Assembly: GCA_025936195.1 (NCBI GenBank) | Contig: JAICTW010000086.1 | Coordinates: 1 to 8,102 of the forward strand | Origin: Flavisolibacter sp. | GTDB lineage: Bacteria > Bacteroidota > Bacteroidia > Chitinophagales > Chitinophagaceae | Reading direction: 5' to 3' | Length of the DNA: 8,102 bases | Part shown: positions 1-5,648 of the stretch, one piece after another | How the letters are laid out: each line of letters begins with the position of its first letter | Position numbering within the stretch: position 1 is the first letter of the stretch | The notes under the pieces: generated by a model | Told to the model about the DNA's origin: nothing | The model's input: the letters and a program-made list of their open reading frames with translations, nothing else | The model's database searches: none | Translations under genes and position numbers: made by a program

Positions 1-32
1 GATCCATATTCCACCAAAGAATTTGTTTCCAT
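1..32 (-). CDS. Partial: first ten codons of a gene leaving the window
   Basis: An ATG at 32-30 opens a frame reading METNSLVEYG and then runs off the left edge without a stop. Upstream on the same strand lies a purine-rich stretch with AAGGA at 44-40, seven bases from the ATG, and AGGAG at 50-46. This is the best Shine-Dalgarno-like signal in the window, which supports a real start. The gene lies downstream of marR and in the same orientation. MarR genes of this kind often precede drug-efflux genes, and this N-terminus faintly recalls DHA2/EmrB-type MFS transporters. Ten residues cannot establish that, so the function is left open. Confidence 0.45.
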   Translation of the reverse strand, partial: METNSLVEYG

Positions 33-73
33 GTTCTTTTCCTTACTCCTGTTTTCAACTGAACGATAAATGA

Positions 74-91
74 TAAACAGTATAATGTTTA
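74..91. repeat. Inverted repeat TAAACA-N6-TGTTTA, possible operator
   Basis: Perfect 6-bp arms, TAAACA (74-79) and TGTTTA (86-91), are separated by GTATAA. The site lies between the marR stop codon and the ATG at 32. The same hexamer occurs twice in the marR promoter (603-616). Palindromes of this size are typical binding sites of dimeric MarR proteins. An operator role is inference from the position and the shared hexamer. Confidence 0.35.
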
Positions 92-109
92 ACTAATCAG
101 AGAAAAAAA

Positions 110-562
110 TTAGCCTGCTTTCACATTGTCACGCATTTTCTCAACGGCTGCGATGAAACTTCGCAGCGTGGTCACATCAAAACCTTTACCGGCGGTAGTA
201 AACAGTTCAGTCACCCACGGTTCCACTTTCTTTCCCATTTGTTTTCCTTTTGGCGTTAAATAAATCAATTTGTTTCTCCGGTCATTCGGGTCTTCCACTC
301 GTTTCACCAATTCTCTTTTAGTGAGATTATCAATCAAAAAAGTCATGCTGGCTTTGTCCTTAAGTGTACGGTCGGCAAGCTCCTGCTGCTTAATACCATC
401 CTTTCTCCATAAGCTGGCCATAATCTGGTGCATCTCGTAGGTAAGATCAATATTATTTTCCTTGAATTTTTTTTGCATGAACTGACGGAGCTGGTCCCTG
501 AGGTCGAACATTAAATGCACAAACTGCCTTGTGATTTCTGTCTTTTGATTGGAACCGTCCAT
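110..562 (-). CDS. MarR-family winged-helix transcriptional regulator
   Basis: This is a 150-residue MarR-type DNA-binding regulator, the usual length for the family. From the chosen start, a helical dimerisation region covers about residues 10-50. The winged helix-turn-helix follows (about 52-105: IKQQELADRT, then recognition helix KASMTFLIDNLTKRELV). The wing carries the family hallmark DPNDRRNKLIYLTPKG, matching D-x-R-D-R-R-x-x-x-x-x-LT-x-x-G. The C-terminal helices close the dimer. A TTG at 580 would add six residues, but it lies inside the likely -7 promoter box (578-585), so I prefer the ATG at 562. MarR proteins are usually ligand-responsive repressors of neighbouring efflux or stress genes and of themselves. 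Shared TGTTTA/TAAACA hexamers lie in front of both this gene and the next one on the left. The ligand is unknown. The gene lies 92 bp from the end of mlaD and seems to be transcribed separately. Confidence 0.93.
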   Translation of the reverse strand: MDGSNQKTEITRQFVHLMFDLRDQLRQFMQKKFKENNIDLTYEMHQIMASLWRKDGIKQQELADRTLKDKASMTFLIDNLTKRELVKRVEDPNDRRNKLIYLTPKGKQMGKKVEPWVTELFTTAGKGFDVTTLRSFIAAVEKMRDNVKAG

Positions 563-577
563 AAGAAAAACTTTCTG

Positions 578-606
578 CAAAGGTAGCAGAGAAGTTGGAT
601 TCTAAA
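578..606 (-). promoter_or_regulatory. Likely Bacteroidota-type promoter of marR
   Basis: Read on the minus strand, TACCTTTG (585-578) matches the Bacteroidota -7 consensus TAnnTTTG exactly. A TTTAG at 606-602 lies about 17 bases upstream, where a -33 TTTG/TTG is expected; this half is imperfect. Transcription would begin near 570-573, leaving a leader of roughly ten bases before the ATG at 562. The box overlaps the alternative TTG start at 580 and argues against it. Confidence 0.55.
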
Positions 607-616
607 CAGTTAAACA
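603..616. repeat. Direct repeat TAAACA-GT-TAAACA over the marR promoter
   Basis: TAAACA occurs at 603-608 and 611-616, separated by two bases. The repeat overlaps and flanks the presumed -33 element of marR, a position where a bound regulator would block RNA polymerase. The hexamer recurs as an inverted repeat at 74-91. Autoregulation by the MarR protein is the simplest reading, but this is inference. Confidence 0.3.
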
Positions 617-654
617 TCGAACTAATTACAGTAATATATAACCAGGATCATCCT

Positions 655-1647
655 TTATTTTTGTTCGCTTTTTTCTTTCTTTTTGAAAAAACCTCTAAAC
701 AAAAAATTATGCTGAAGCGCTTCCAGGTTTTCGTCCAGTTTTTTGGAACCGCTTTGAAGATTCTCCAACGTACTCTTCAAATTTTTTCCGGCTTCTTCGT
801 CATTCAGCAAAACGCCAACAGGCGAGCTGGTACTGTCCAGGTGATTGCTGATATCTTCAAGGTTTGCGCTGATGTGCTTGATCTTATCACTGGATTCCCT
901 GATGGCTATGGAAGCATCCTGGATTTGCTTTGCTGTTGATTTCAGGCGGCTATAAAAAACAGTATCGTGTATCAGTTCATTGGTTAAAGAACCTTTTGAT
1001 TGCAATTGCGAAGTATAGGAAGAAACATCAGCGGTTATTTTTTGAATATTGCCGGATGCCATTTTAAACTTTGTAACAGCTGCCTGCAGATCGTTTGCCA
1101 ATTGATCATCGGAAAGAATTTTACCTGCAGAGCCCTGTCCATTCATCAATCGCTCCGTAATTAATTTTATATTGCCTGTGATGTCCAATAAGTTTTTATT
1201 GTTTTGCTGAAGCGTGGCGATCATTTCATCCGTGCTTATTCCATTATCGGTTACCAGCACATCATCGTCTGCAGCAGGAGCAGAATTCATGCTCCCGTCA
1301 TAAATGATCACAATTTTATTTCCTATAAATCCTTCAGATCCGATCTTAGCCTTTGAATCCTTTTTAATGTATTGCATCGCTTTGGTTTCAATGCTCATTT
1401 CTACGTTCACCATGGCATTAGGAGTAAAAGACATTTTGTTTATGGTGCCCACTTTCACTCCCGAAAACCAAACATTATTACCGACCTTTAACCCACCAAC
1501 ATCTTTAAATATAGCCCGGAGCGTTGACTGGTGTTGAAACGTACTTTTTTGCCCGCCCAGGGTAAGCACGCCTACAACAAAGATCAGCAGCCCAACCACA
1601 ACAAAAACGCCAACCGTTATCATTCTTTTATTATTATCCATTTTCAT
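655..1647 (-). CDS. mlaD: MlaD-like MCE-domain lipid transport protein
   Basis: This 330-residue substrate-binding subunit of an MCE/Mla-type lipid ABC transporter is anchored in the inner membrane and faces the periplasm. A single transmembrane helix (about residues 9-31) follows a short basic N-terminus. The MCE domain spans about 38-117, with FKDVGGLKVGNNVWFSGVKV and a later GSEGFIGNKIV strand typical of the family. From about 140 onward the chain is predicted to be long, helical and coiled-coil-like, with three loosely similar G-x-x-L blocks near 175, 219 and 278. It ends in NFLFRGFFKKK. E. coli MlaD is much shorter (about 180 residues); long helical tails are known in other MCE proteins, where they can build needles or tunnels. 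The ATG overlaps the mlaF stop by one base (TAATG), which suggests translational coupling. A second ATG at codon 3 is an alternative start. The gene ends the mlaEFD operon. Confidence 0.92.
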   Translation of the reverse strand: MKMDNNKRMITVGVFVVVGLLIFVVGVLTLGGQKSTFQHQSTLRAIFKDVGGLKVGNNVWFSGVKVGTINKMSFTPNAMVNVEMSIETKAMQYIKKDSKAKIGSEGFIGNKIVIIYDGSMNSAPAADDDVLVTDNGISTDEMIATLQQNNKNLLDITGNIKLITERLMNGQGSAGKILSDDQLANDLQAAVTKFKMASGNIQKITADVSSYTSQLQSKGSLTNELIHDTVFYSRLKSTAKQIQDASIAIRESSDKIKHISANLEDISNHLDSTSSPVGVLLNDEEAGKNLKSTLENLQSGSKKLDENLEALQHNFLFRGFFKKKEKSEQK

Positions 1648-2420
1648 TATTGCTGTATAAAATTATAATCATAAAAACTTTTTATTCTTTCATCATTAGT
1701 TGAAAACACTTCTTCAAAGCTTCCCTGCTTTACAAAAGTGCCGTCAAGCAGCATGGCTATCCTGTCGCCGGTTTCCTTTGCGCAGGTAAGATCGTGCGTA
1801 ATAATAATGGAAGTGGTGTGATAGCGTTCCTGCACGTCGTTGATCAAATTGTTGATATCAATAGAAGTGATAGGATCAAGGCCGGCAGTCGGTTCATCGT
1901 ACAACATGATCTGAGGTTGAAGAATCAATGTTCTGGCAACACCAATGCGTTTTCTCTGTCCACCGGAAAGTTCAGAAGGCATTTGATTAATGGTTTGCGA
2001 CAAGCCTACGGCCTCAATCACTTCTTCCACGGCTTTGTTGATTTGCTTTCTTGTTAGATGTTTAGAATTTTGGACCAGGGGAAATTGCAGGTTTTCCCTA
2101 ACAGTCATGCTATCGTACAAAGCACTGTTTTGAAAAGAGAAACCGAGTTTCAACCGGAGTGCTCTTAGCTCTTTATCATTTAAGTGTTCCACATGTTTAC
2201 CTAAAACCAAAACATCACCGGCATCGGGCTTTAATAATCCTGCAATGATCTTTATCAATACAGATTTGCCGGTGCCTGATCTTCCAAGCACTACAACATT
2301 TTCTCTTTTATATACATCAAGATCAATTCCACGCAGCACATGGTTCTCGCCAAAAGATTTATACAATCCACGTATTGCGATCATTTTTTCTTTGGTTGCT
2401 ATGGTACCATTTTCATTCAT
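1647..2420 (-). CDS. mlaF: MlaF-like ABC transporter ATP-binding protein
   Basis: This 257-residue ABC ATPase is the cytoplasmic motor of the Mla-type phospholipid transporter. All nucleotide-binding motifs are intact: Walker A GRSGTGKS (residues 46-53), Q-loop Gln97, signature LSGGQRKR (151-158), Walker B IMLYDEPTAGLDP (171-183) with catalytic Glu176, and H-loop His209 in ITHD. The motif GRSGTGKSVLIK and the overall length are typical of the MlaF/Ttg2A group. The gene starts three bases after the mlaE stop and overlaps the mlaD start by one base, so the three are surely co-expressed and form one complex. No STAS-domain partner (MlaB), which binds MlaF in E. coli, is encoded nearby. Confidence 0.96.
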   Translation of the reverse strand: MNENGTIATKEKMIAIRGLYKSFGENHVLRGIDLDVYKRENVVVLGRSGTGKSVLIKIIAGLLKPDAGDVLVLGKHVEHLNDKELRALRLKLGFSFQNSALYDSMTVRENLQFPLVQNSKHLTRKQINKAVEEVIEAVGLSQTINQMPSELSGGQRKRIGVARTLILQPQIMLYDEPTAGLDPITSIDINNLINDVQERYHTTSIIITHDLTCAKETGDRIAMLLDGTFVKQGSFEEVFSTNDERIKSFYDYNFIQQ

Positions 2421-2423
2421 TGA

Positions 2424-3230
2424 TCAAAAGCCTCCTCTCATGTAATTCGCAATTTGAACAATCACAATTTCTTCAATAAAAATCAAAAACATAGATGTTA
2501 CCACCGAAGAATTGGCGGCCATGCCCACACCGGTAGTTCCGTTCTTTGCGTAAAAACCTTTGTAGGAACTAACAATACCAATAGTAAAACCATAGATCAA
2601 AGCTTTAGCAAGTGAAGTCCAGTAATCGAGAAAGGTGATGGTGGAAAAAGCATTGATAAAAAAGGTGGCCATGCTGGTTTGCTCATGCAGATGAACATCG
2701 AGGAAGGAACCCATCAATCCAACAAAACCTGTATAGAACATCAGCAAAGGCAACATGAACGTTGTTGCGAGAACACGGGTAACGACCAAATATTTATAGG
2801 GATTAATTGCGGAGACTTCCATAGCATCAATCTGCTCGGTTACTTTCATAGAGCCAAGTTCAGCGCCAATGCTGGAACCTACTTTTCCTGCACAGATCAA
2901 AGCCGTAACCAATGGTGCCAATGCCCGCACAATGGCAATAGACACCAGTGAAGGCAACCATGAAGTGGCGCCGAATTCAGCAAGCGAAGGGCGGGATTGT
3001 TTAGTAAAGACCAAACCCGTTATGAAACCCGTTATAGAAATTAACGCCAGCGATTTGTATCCGACGTTGAAACATTGACGCACAAATTCTTTAAACTGAA
3101 AAGGAGGCGTAAACACCTCTTTGAAGAATCGGATCACAAAAGCAAAAGCATAGTAAATGTGTACAAAGAACTTTGCAATTTTACCTGGCCTGTAGCTTAC
3201 CTTCTCTTTGCCGTTCATCGGGTCAGTCAT
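2424..3230 (-). CDS. mlaE: MlaE-like ABC transporter permease
   Basis: This 268-residue integral inner-membrane permease of the MlaE (DUF140) family moves lipid between the inner membrane and the MCE protein. An N-terminal amphipathic, membrane-associated stretch (about 20-65) precedes several hydrophobic segments. The family hallmark is clear in the middle: RALAPLVTALICAGKVGSSI followed by GAELGSMKVTEQIDAMEV and later NPYKYLVVTRVLAT. The C-terminus contains further hydrophobic helices. It is the first gene of a three-gene operon and its TGA stop is three bases from the mlaF ATG. A Met at codon 5 is an alternative start. Direction of transport (import or export) cannot be read from the sequence. 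Confidence 0.95.
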   Translation of the reverse strand: MTDPMNGKEKVSYRPGKIAKFFVHIYYAFAFVIRFFKEVFTPPFQFKEFVRQCFNVGYKSLALISITGFITGLVFTKQSRPSLAEFGATSWLPSLVSIAIVRALAPLVTALICAGKVGSSIGAELGSMKVTEQIDAMEVSAINPYKYLVVTRVLATTFMLPLLMFYTGFVGLMGSFLDVHLHEQTSMATFFINAFSTITFLDYWTSLAKALIYGFTIGIVSSYKGFYAKNGTTGVGMAANSSVVTSMFLIFIEEIVIVQIANYMRGGF

Positions 3231-3247
3231 TTGACGATTGATTAGTA

Positions 3248-3278
3248 CAACTTTTACACCACAAAGGTGGTATGCAAA
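3248..3278 (-). promoter_or_regulatory. Weak promoter candidate for the mlaEFD operon
   Basis: On the minus strand a TTTG (3278-3275) is followed after 18 bases by TAAAAGTTG (3256-3248), which resembles TAnnTTTG with one extra base. The spacing fits a Bacteroidota -33/-7 pair and would place the start of transcription shortly before the mlaE ATG. The -7 match is poor, so this is only a candidate. Confidence 0.25.
3258..3271. repeat. Short palindrome ACCAC-AAAG-GTGGT upstream of mlaE
   Basis: Perfect 5-bp arms with a 4-base centre lie 27 bp upstream of the mlaE start, within the spacer of the candidate promoter. It could be an operator or a small hairpin. No regulator is identifiable for it. 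Confidence 0.25.
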
Positions 3279-3300
3279 CCTAAGTCATAAGCACAGATCA

Positions 3301-3335
3301 TCAAGAAAATCGTTTTGTTTTACAAAACCGCTTGA
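3301..3335 (-). repeat. Two-part stem-loop between kinase and mla operon
   Basis: An inner 6-bp stem GTTTTG (3312-3317) / CAAAAC (3323-3328) with a 5-base loop is nested inside an outer 5-bp stem TCAAG (3301-3305) / CTTGA (3331-3335), with a small asymmetric internal loop. It begins 26 bp after the kinase stop codon. The position suggests a transcription end signal or mRNA-stabilising hairpin for the kinase gene. The stem is AT-rich and no U-run follows, so intrinsic termination is not convincing. Confidence 0.3.
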
Positions 3336-3361
3336 AGTACAATTAACCAGAAGGCAAAGTT

Positions 3362-5317
3362 TTATGCCACTTTTTCCATTTTTCGTACAGGAAAGCTAAT
3401 CGCCAGAGTACAGCCTTGTCCGGGAGAGGAAAAGATTTTCACTTCCCCATTATGCAGTGAAGTTCTGGTTTTGATATTGGTCAATCCTACACCCTTCGAG
3501 TTTTTTGAAGGATCGAAACCAATGCCATCATCTTTAATGCTTAGTATGAATTGATTATTCTGCATTAGCAGCTTCAGGGAAACTGCTTTTGCTTTGGAGT
3601 GTTTATTAATATTATTAAACTGTTCCTGTATGATACGATAGATGGTCAGTTTCATTTTTTCGGAAAGCAGCGTTTCATCAAATTCCACGATCTCTGATTG
3701 AACTGCAAGCCCCGATCTCTTTGCATTGTCCAGCATTCTTGTCAGTGCATCTATAAGTTTTTCCCCGTTGAGCGAAGGTGGTATGAGTGAATGACTAAGC
3801 TTTCTGATTTCACTAATGGCATTACCAAGAATGTTTTTGGATTGCTGCAAAAGAGAAGTCCTGTTGTTTGGTTCTCCTTCAGCCAGATTCAAATACAACA
3901 TGGCACTGGTAAGAATCTGGTTCACGTTATCGTGTAATTCTGCACCAATATGACGCCGCTCATTTTCCTGTGCACTGATCACTGCATCGGTAAGTTCTTT
4001 ATGCCTTAGAAGTTGTTCTTCCTTAAGTTTCATTTCCGCAAGCTTACGCTGTGTAACATCCTGCGTGGCACCGATCAAGCGGATCACTTTTCCATTCTCA
4101 TCCCGAAGCGCATATCCCCGATCAAGAACATAAGCGATACTGCCATCCTGTTTTACCACACGAAAGTCAATTTCAAAATGATCATCCGGCAAGTTGAAAA
4201 CTCCTTCTTTAATTAAATGGATCCTGCTGCAATCATCAGGATGTATTCTCGAGAGCCAGTCTTCAGTTGAACCTCTCTCATTTGGAAGTTCCGCTTTAAA
4301 TATTTTTTTCCAGCCTTGTTTATTGCGATAGATCTCTCCGGTAACCACATTCCAGTCCCACACCATATCATTGGTAGCTTTGCTTACCAGGTCATAACGG
4401 TCATTGCTTTCTTTCAATGCCTTTAATGTTTTAAGATGCTCGGTAACATCAGTAGCCACAATTAATACTCCTTGTATATGCTTGTTGTTCGTAATCATTT
4501 CGGCAGAGATCAGAACATCTATCTTGTTTCCACTACTTGTTTGTAACGAAGTAGGGTAATTTTTTATTGGAGCGCCATTTAATGAAGTAGTAAAAACTTC
4601 ATTAGCAAACTGACTATAATAATGATCAGAAGGGAAAATATGATCAACGTTGAAAAAGGTGTGTCCTGGCCTCTGGAACAAATGGCTTGCATAAGGATTC
4701 ATATACAGGATTCTTTTATCGGGAGCAACAATGATGACCATGTTTTTAAGATTCTCCATTATTTTTTCCACTTCCAAAGATTCAGACAGATTAAATAACC
4801 TGTATTTGGTTAAAGAAATAAAAGTGCCTACCGAGAAAAAAGTCAGAAAGGTAGAAGTGAGCGGAAGGTCCTGCTGCGAAAAAGCAAGCGGAAGCACCAC
4901 CTGTGTGGCTATGCCCTGAATAGCCGGCAAAGAAATGCCTGCAGCAACCAAAAAAGTCTGGTTTCTTTTTTCTTTATCGTTTCGCATTTTATAAGCATGG
5001 CGAAAAAGTATGTATATAGCAATGAGAATAAAAGCCGATACATAGTAGCGAAGAAAAGCATCAAGGCTTAAAGGCTCCGGGGTAGTAATCCAGCCCCATT
5101 TAGGATGATGAACAAAAGGTACCGGGCCTTTGCGTATATGCAGGATTTGCAAGACGATAAAAGGAAGATATACTGCAATAAGCGCCGTACGACTTTTATA
5201 AACCTGCCGAATGGATGCATAACGGCAAACAAAATGAAAGGCAAACGGAGCAAGGCTGATCCATCCGATAGAAAGAAGGCTTTCCCAATACTGGGCAGTG
5301 ACCTCAGTGGTGCACAA
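3362..5317 (-). CDS. 7TM-PAS-PAS sensor histidine kinase (HisKA_3), N-terminus interrupted
   Basis: This is a membrane sensor kinase of the NarX/LuxR-associated class. Counting from the TTG at 5317 (651 residues), five hydrophobic helices occupy about 12-175 and belong to a histidine-kinase 7TM module. PAS domains follow at about 182-297 and 301-427; the second has a PAS_3/PAC form, WDWNVVTGEIY and later IGATQDVTQRK. The HisKA_3 H-box is ENERRHIGAELHDNVNQ with phospho-acceptor His462. The HATPase has N-box residues near 560-576 (QEQFNNINKHSKA), G1 DDGIGF (596-601) and G2 GVGLTNI (609-615), so the catalytic core looks intact. The homologous frame extends upstream to an ATG at 5485 but is cut by a TGA at 5399-5401, and the first two helices of the 7TM module lie in that extension. 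TTG 5317 is simply the first usable start after the stop. No response regulator is nearby; a LuxR-type partner must be elsewhere. Confidence 0.88.
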   Translation of the reverse strand: MCTTEVTAQYWESLLSIGWISLAPFAFHFVCRYASIRQVYKSRTALIAVYLPFIVLQILHIRKGPVPFVHHPKWGWITTPEPLSLDAFLRYYVSAFILIAIYILFRHAYKMRNDKEKRNQTFLVAAGISLPAIQGIATQVVLPLAFSQQDLPLTSTFLTFFSVGTFISLTKYRLFNLSESLEVEKIMENLKNMVIIVAPDKRILYMNPYASHLFQRPGHTFFNVDHIFPSDHYYSQFANEVFTTSLNGAPIKNYPTSLQTSSGNKIDVLISAEMITNNKHIQGVLIVATDVTEHLKTLKALKESNDRYDLVSKATNDMVWDWNVVTGEIYRNKQGWKKIFKAELPNERGSTEDWLSRIHPDDCSRIHLIKEGVFNLPDDHFEIDFRVVKQDGSIAYVLDRGYALRDENGKVIRLIGATQDVTQRKLAEMKLKEEQLLRHKELTDAVISAQENERRHIGAELHDNVNQILTSAMLYLNLAEGEPNNRTSLLQQSKNILGNAISEIRKLSHSLIPPSLNGEKLIDALTRMLDNAKRSGLAVQSEIVEFDETLLSEKMKLTIYRIIQEQFNNINKHSKAKAVSLKLLMQNNQFILSIKDDGIGFDPSKNSKGVGLTNIKTRTSLHNGEVKIFSSPGQGCTLAISFPVRKMEKVA

Positions 5318-5485
5318 GCGGTCTATTATGTCCTGAGCCTGCCAAACAATAAGCGCTGAAACAAATAATGCGAAAAGGTCCGTGGTTTTACCTCTGGGTC
5401 AAAAGAAAAATACATAAATGAGAATGCCAGTGTTCAGCAGTGCCGGAATCAGTGCGAGAAGTACATAGAAAATGTTTTCAACCAT
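5318..5485 (-). pseudogene. Disrupted 5' end of the 7TM sensor kinase with in-frame TGA
   Basis: From ATG 5485 the frame reads 28 residues, a hydrophobic helix with ALIPALLNTGILIYVFFF, then TGA (5399-5401). It continues without a frame change as PRGKTTDLFALFVSALIVWQ and joins the 651-residue kinase frame. Both parts match the first two helices of the histidine-kinase 7TM module, whose usual pattern is a helix, a short basic loop, then F-A-x-F-x-x-x-L-x-x-W. Because the frame is the same on both sides, a single substitution (for example CGA or TGG to TGA) explains it. The undisrupted protein would have 707 residues. TGA also ends mlaE, cbpA and the channel gene here, so it is a stop in this genome. 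The alternatives are a real nonsense mutation, a sequencing error, or read-through. Confidence 0.7.
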
Positions 5486-5492
5486 CGGGTAT

Positions 5493-5506
5493 CGGATTAT
5501 AGTCCG
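5493..5506. repeat. Imperfect palindrome CGGATTATAGTCCG before the kinase start
   Basis: The 14-mer CGGATTATAGTCCG differs from its own reverse complement at only two positions and ends seven bases upstream of the ATG at 5485. It could be a regulator site or a weak hairpin near the start codon. Its TATAAT-like core is probably coincidental, since Bacteroidota promoters do not use that box. Confidence 0.25.
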
Positions 5507-5648
5507 GCTTTCATAGTCTTGGATTTTTTTTCATGGCAGATTTATTCTTAGCACATGAGGTGGGTAAAAGTACTAAAGGGAAAGCCCAAATGCAATAGTT
5601 GAAAATTAATTCCTTAAAAGTATAAATTCGATTCGTTGTTCAAAAAAA

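Noticed and set aside
101..112. T-run after the marR stop as an intrinsic terminator
   Set aside because: No GC-rich stem precedes it; AGC/GCT gives only three pairs.
642..660. AGGATCATCCT palindrome followed by T-rich DNA, as a terminator
   Set aside because: The stem is at most four pairs with a three-base loop, and the T-run is on the plus strand, where no gene is transcribed; it does not serve mlaD.
595..939. Plus-strand open frame opposite mlaD
   Set aside because: It lies antisense to the conserved C-terminal part of MlaD and resembles no protein family; it is a shadow of the real gene.
5399..5401. TGA read as tryptophan (alternative genetic code) or selenocysteine
   Set aside because: TGA is the natural stop of mlaE, cbpA and the channel gene in this window, and a membrane helix/loop junction is not a plausible selenocysteine site. 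I also saw no obvious SECIS-like hairpin.
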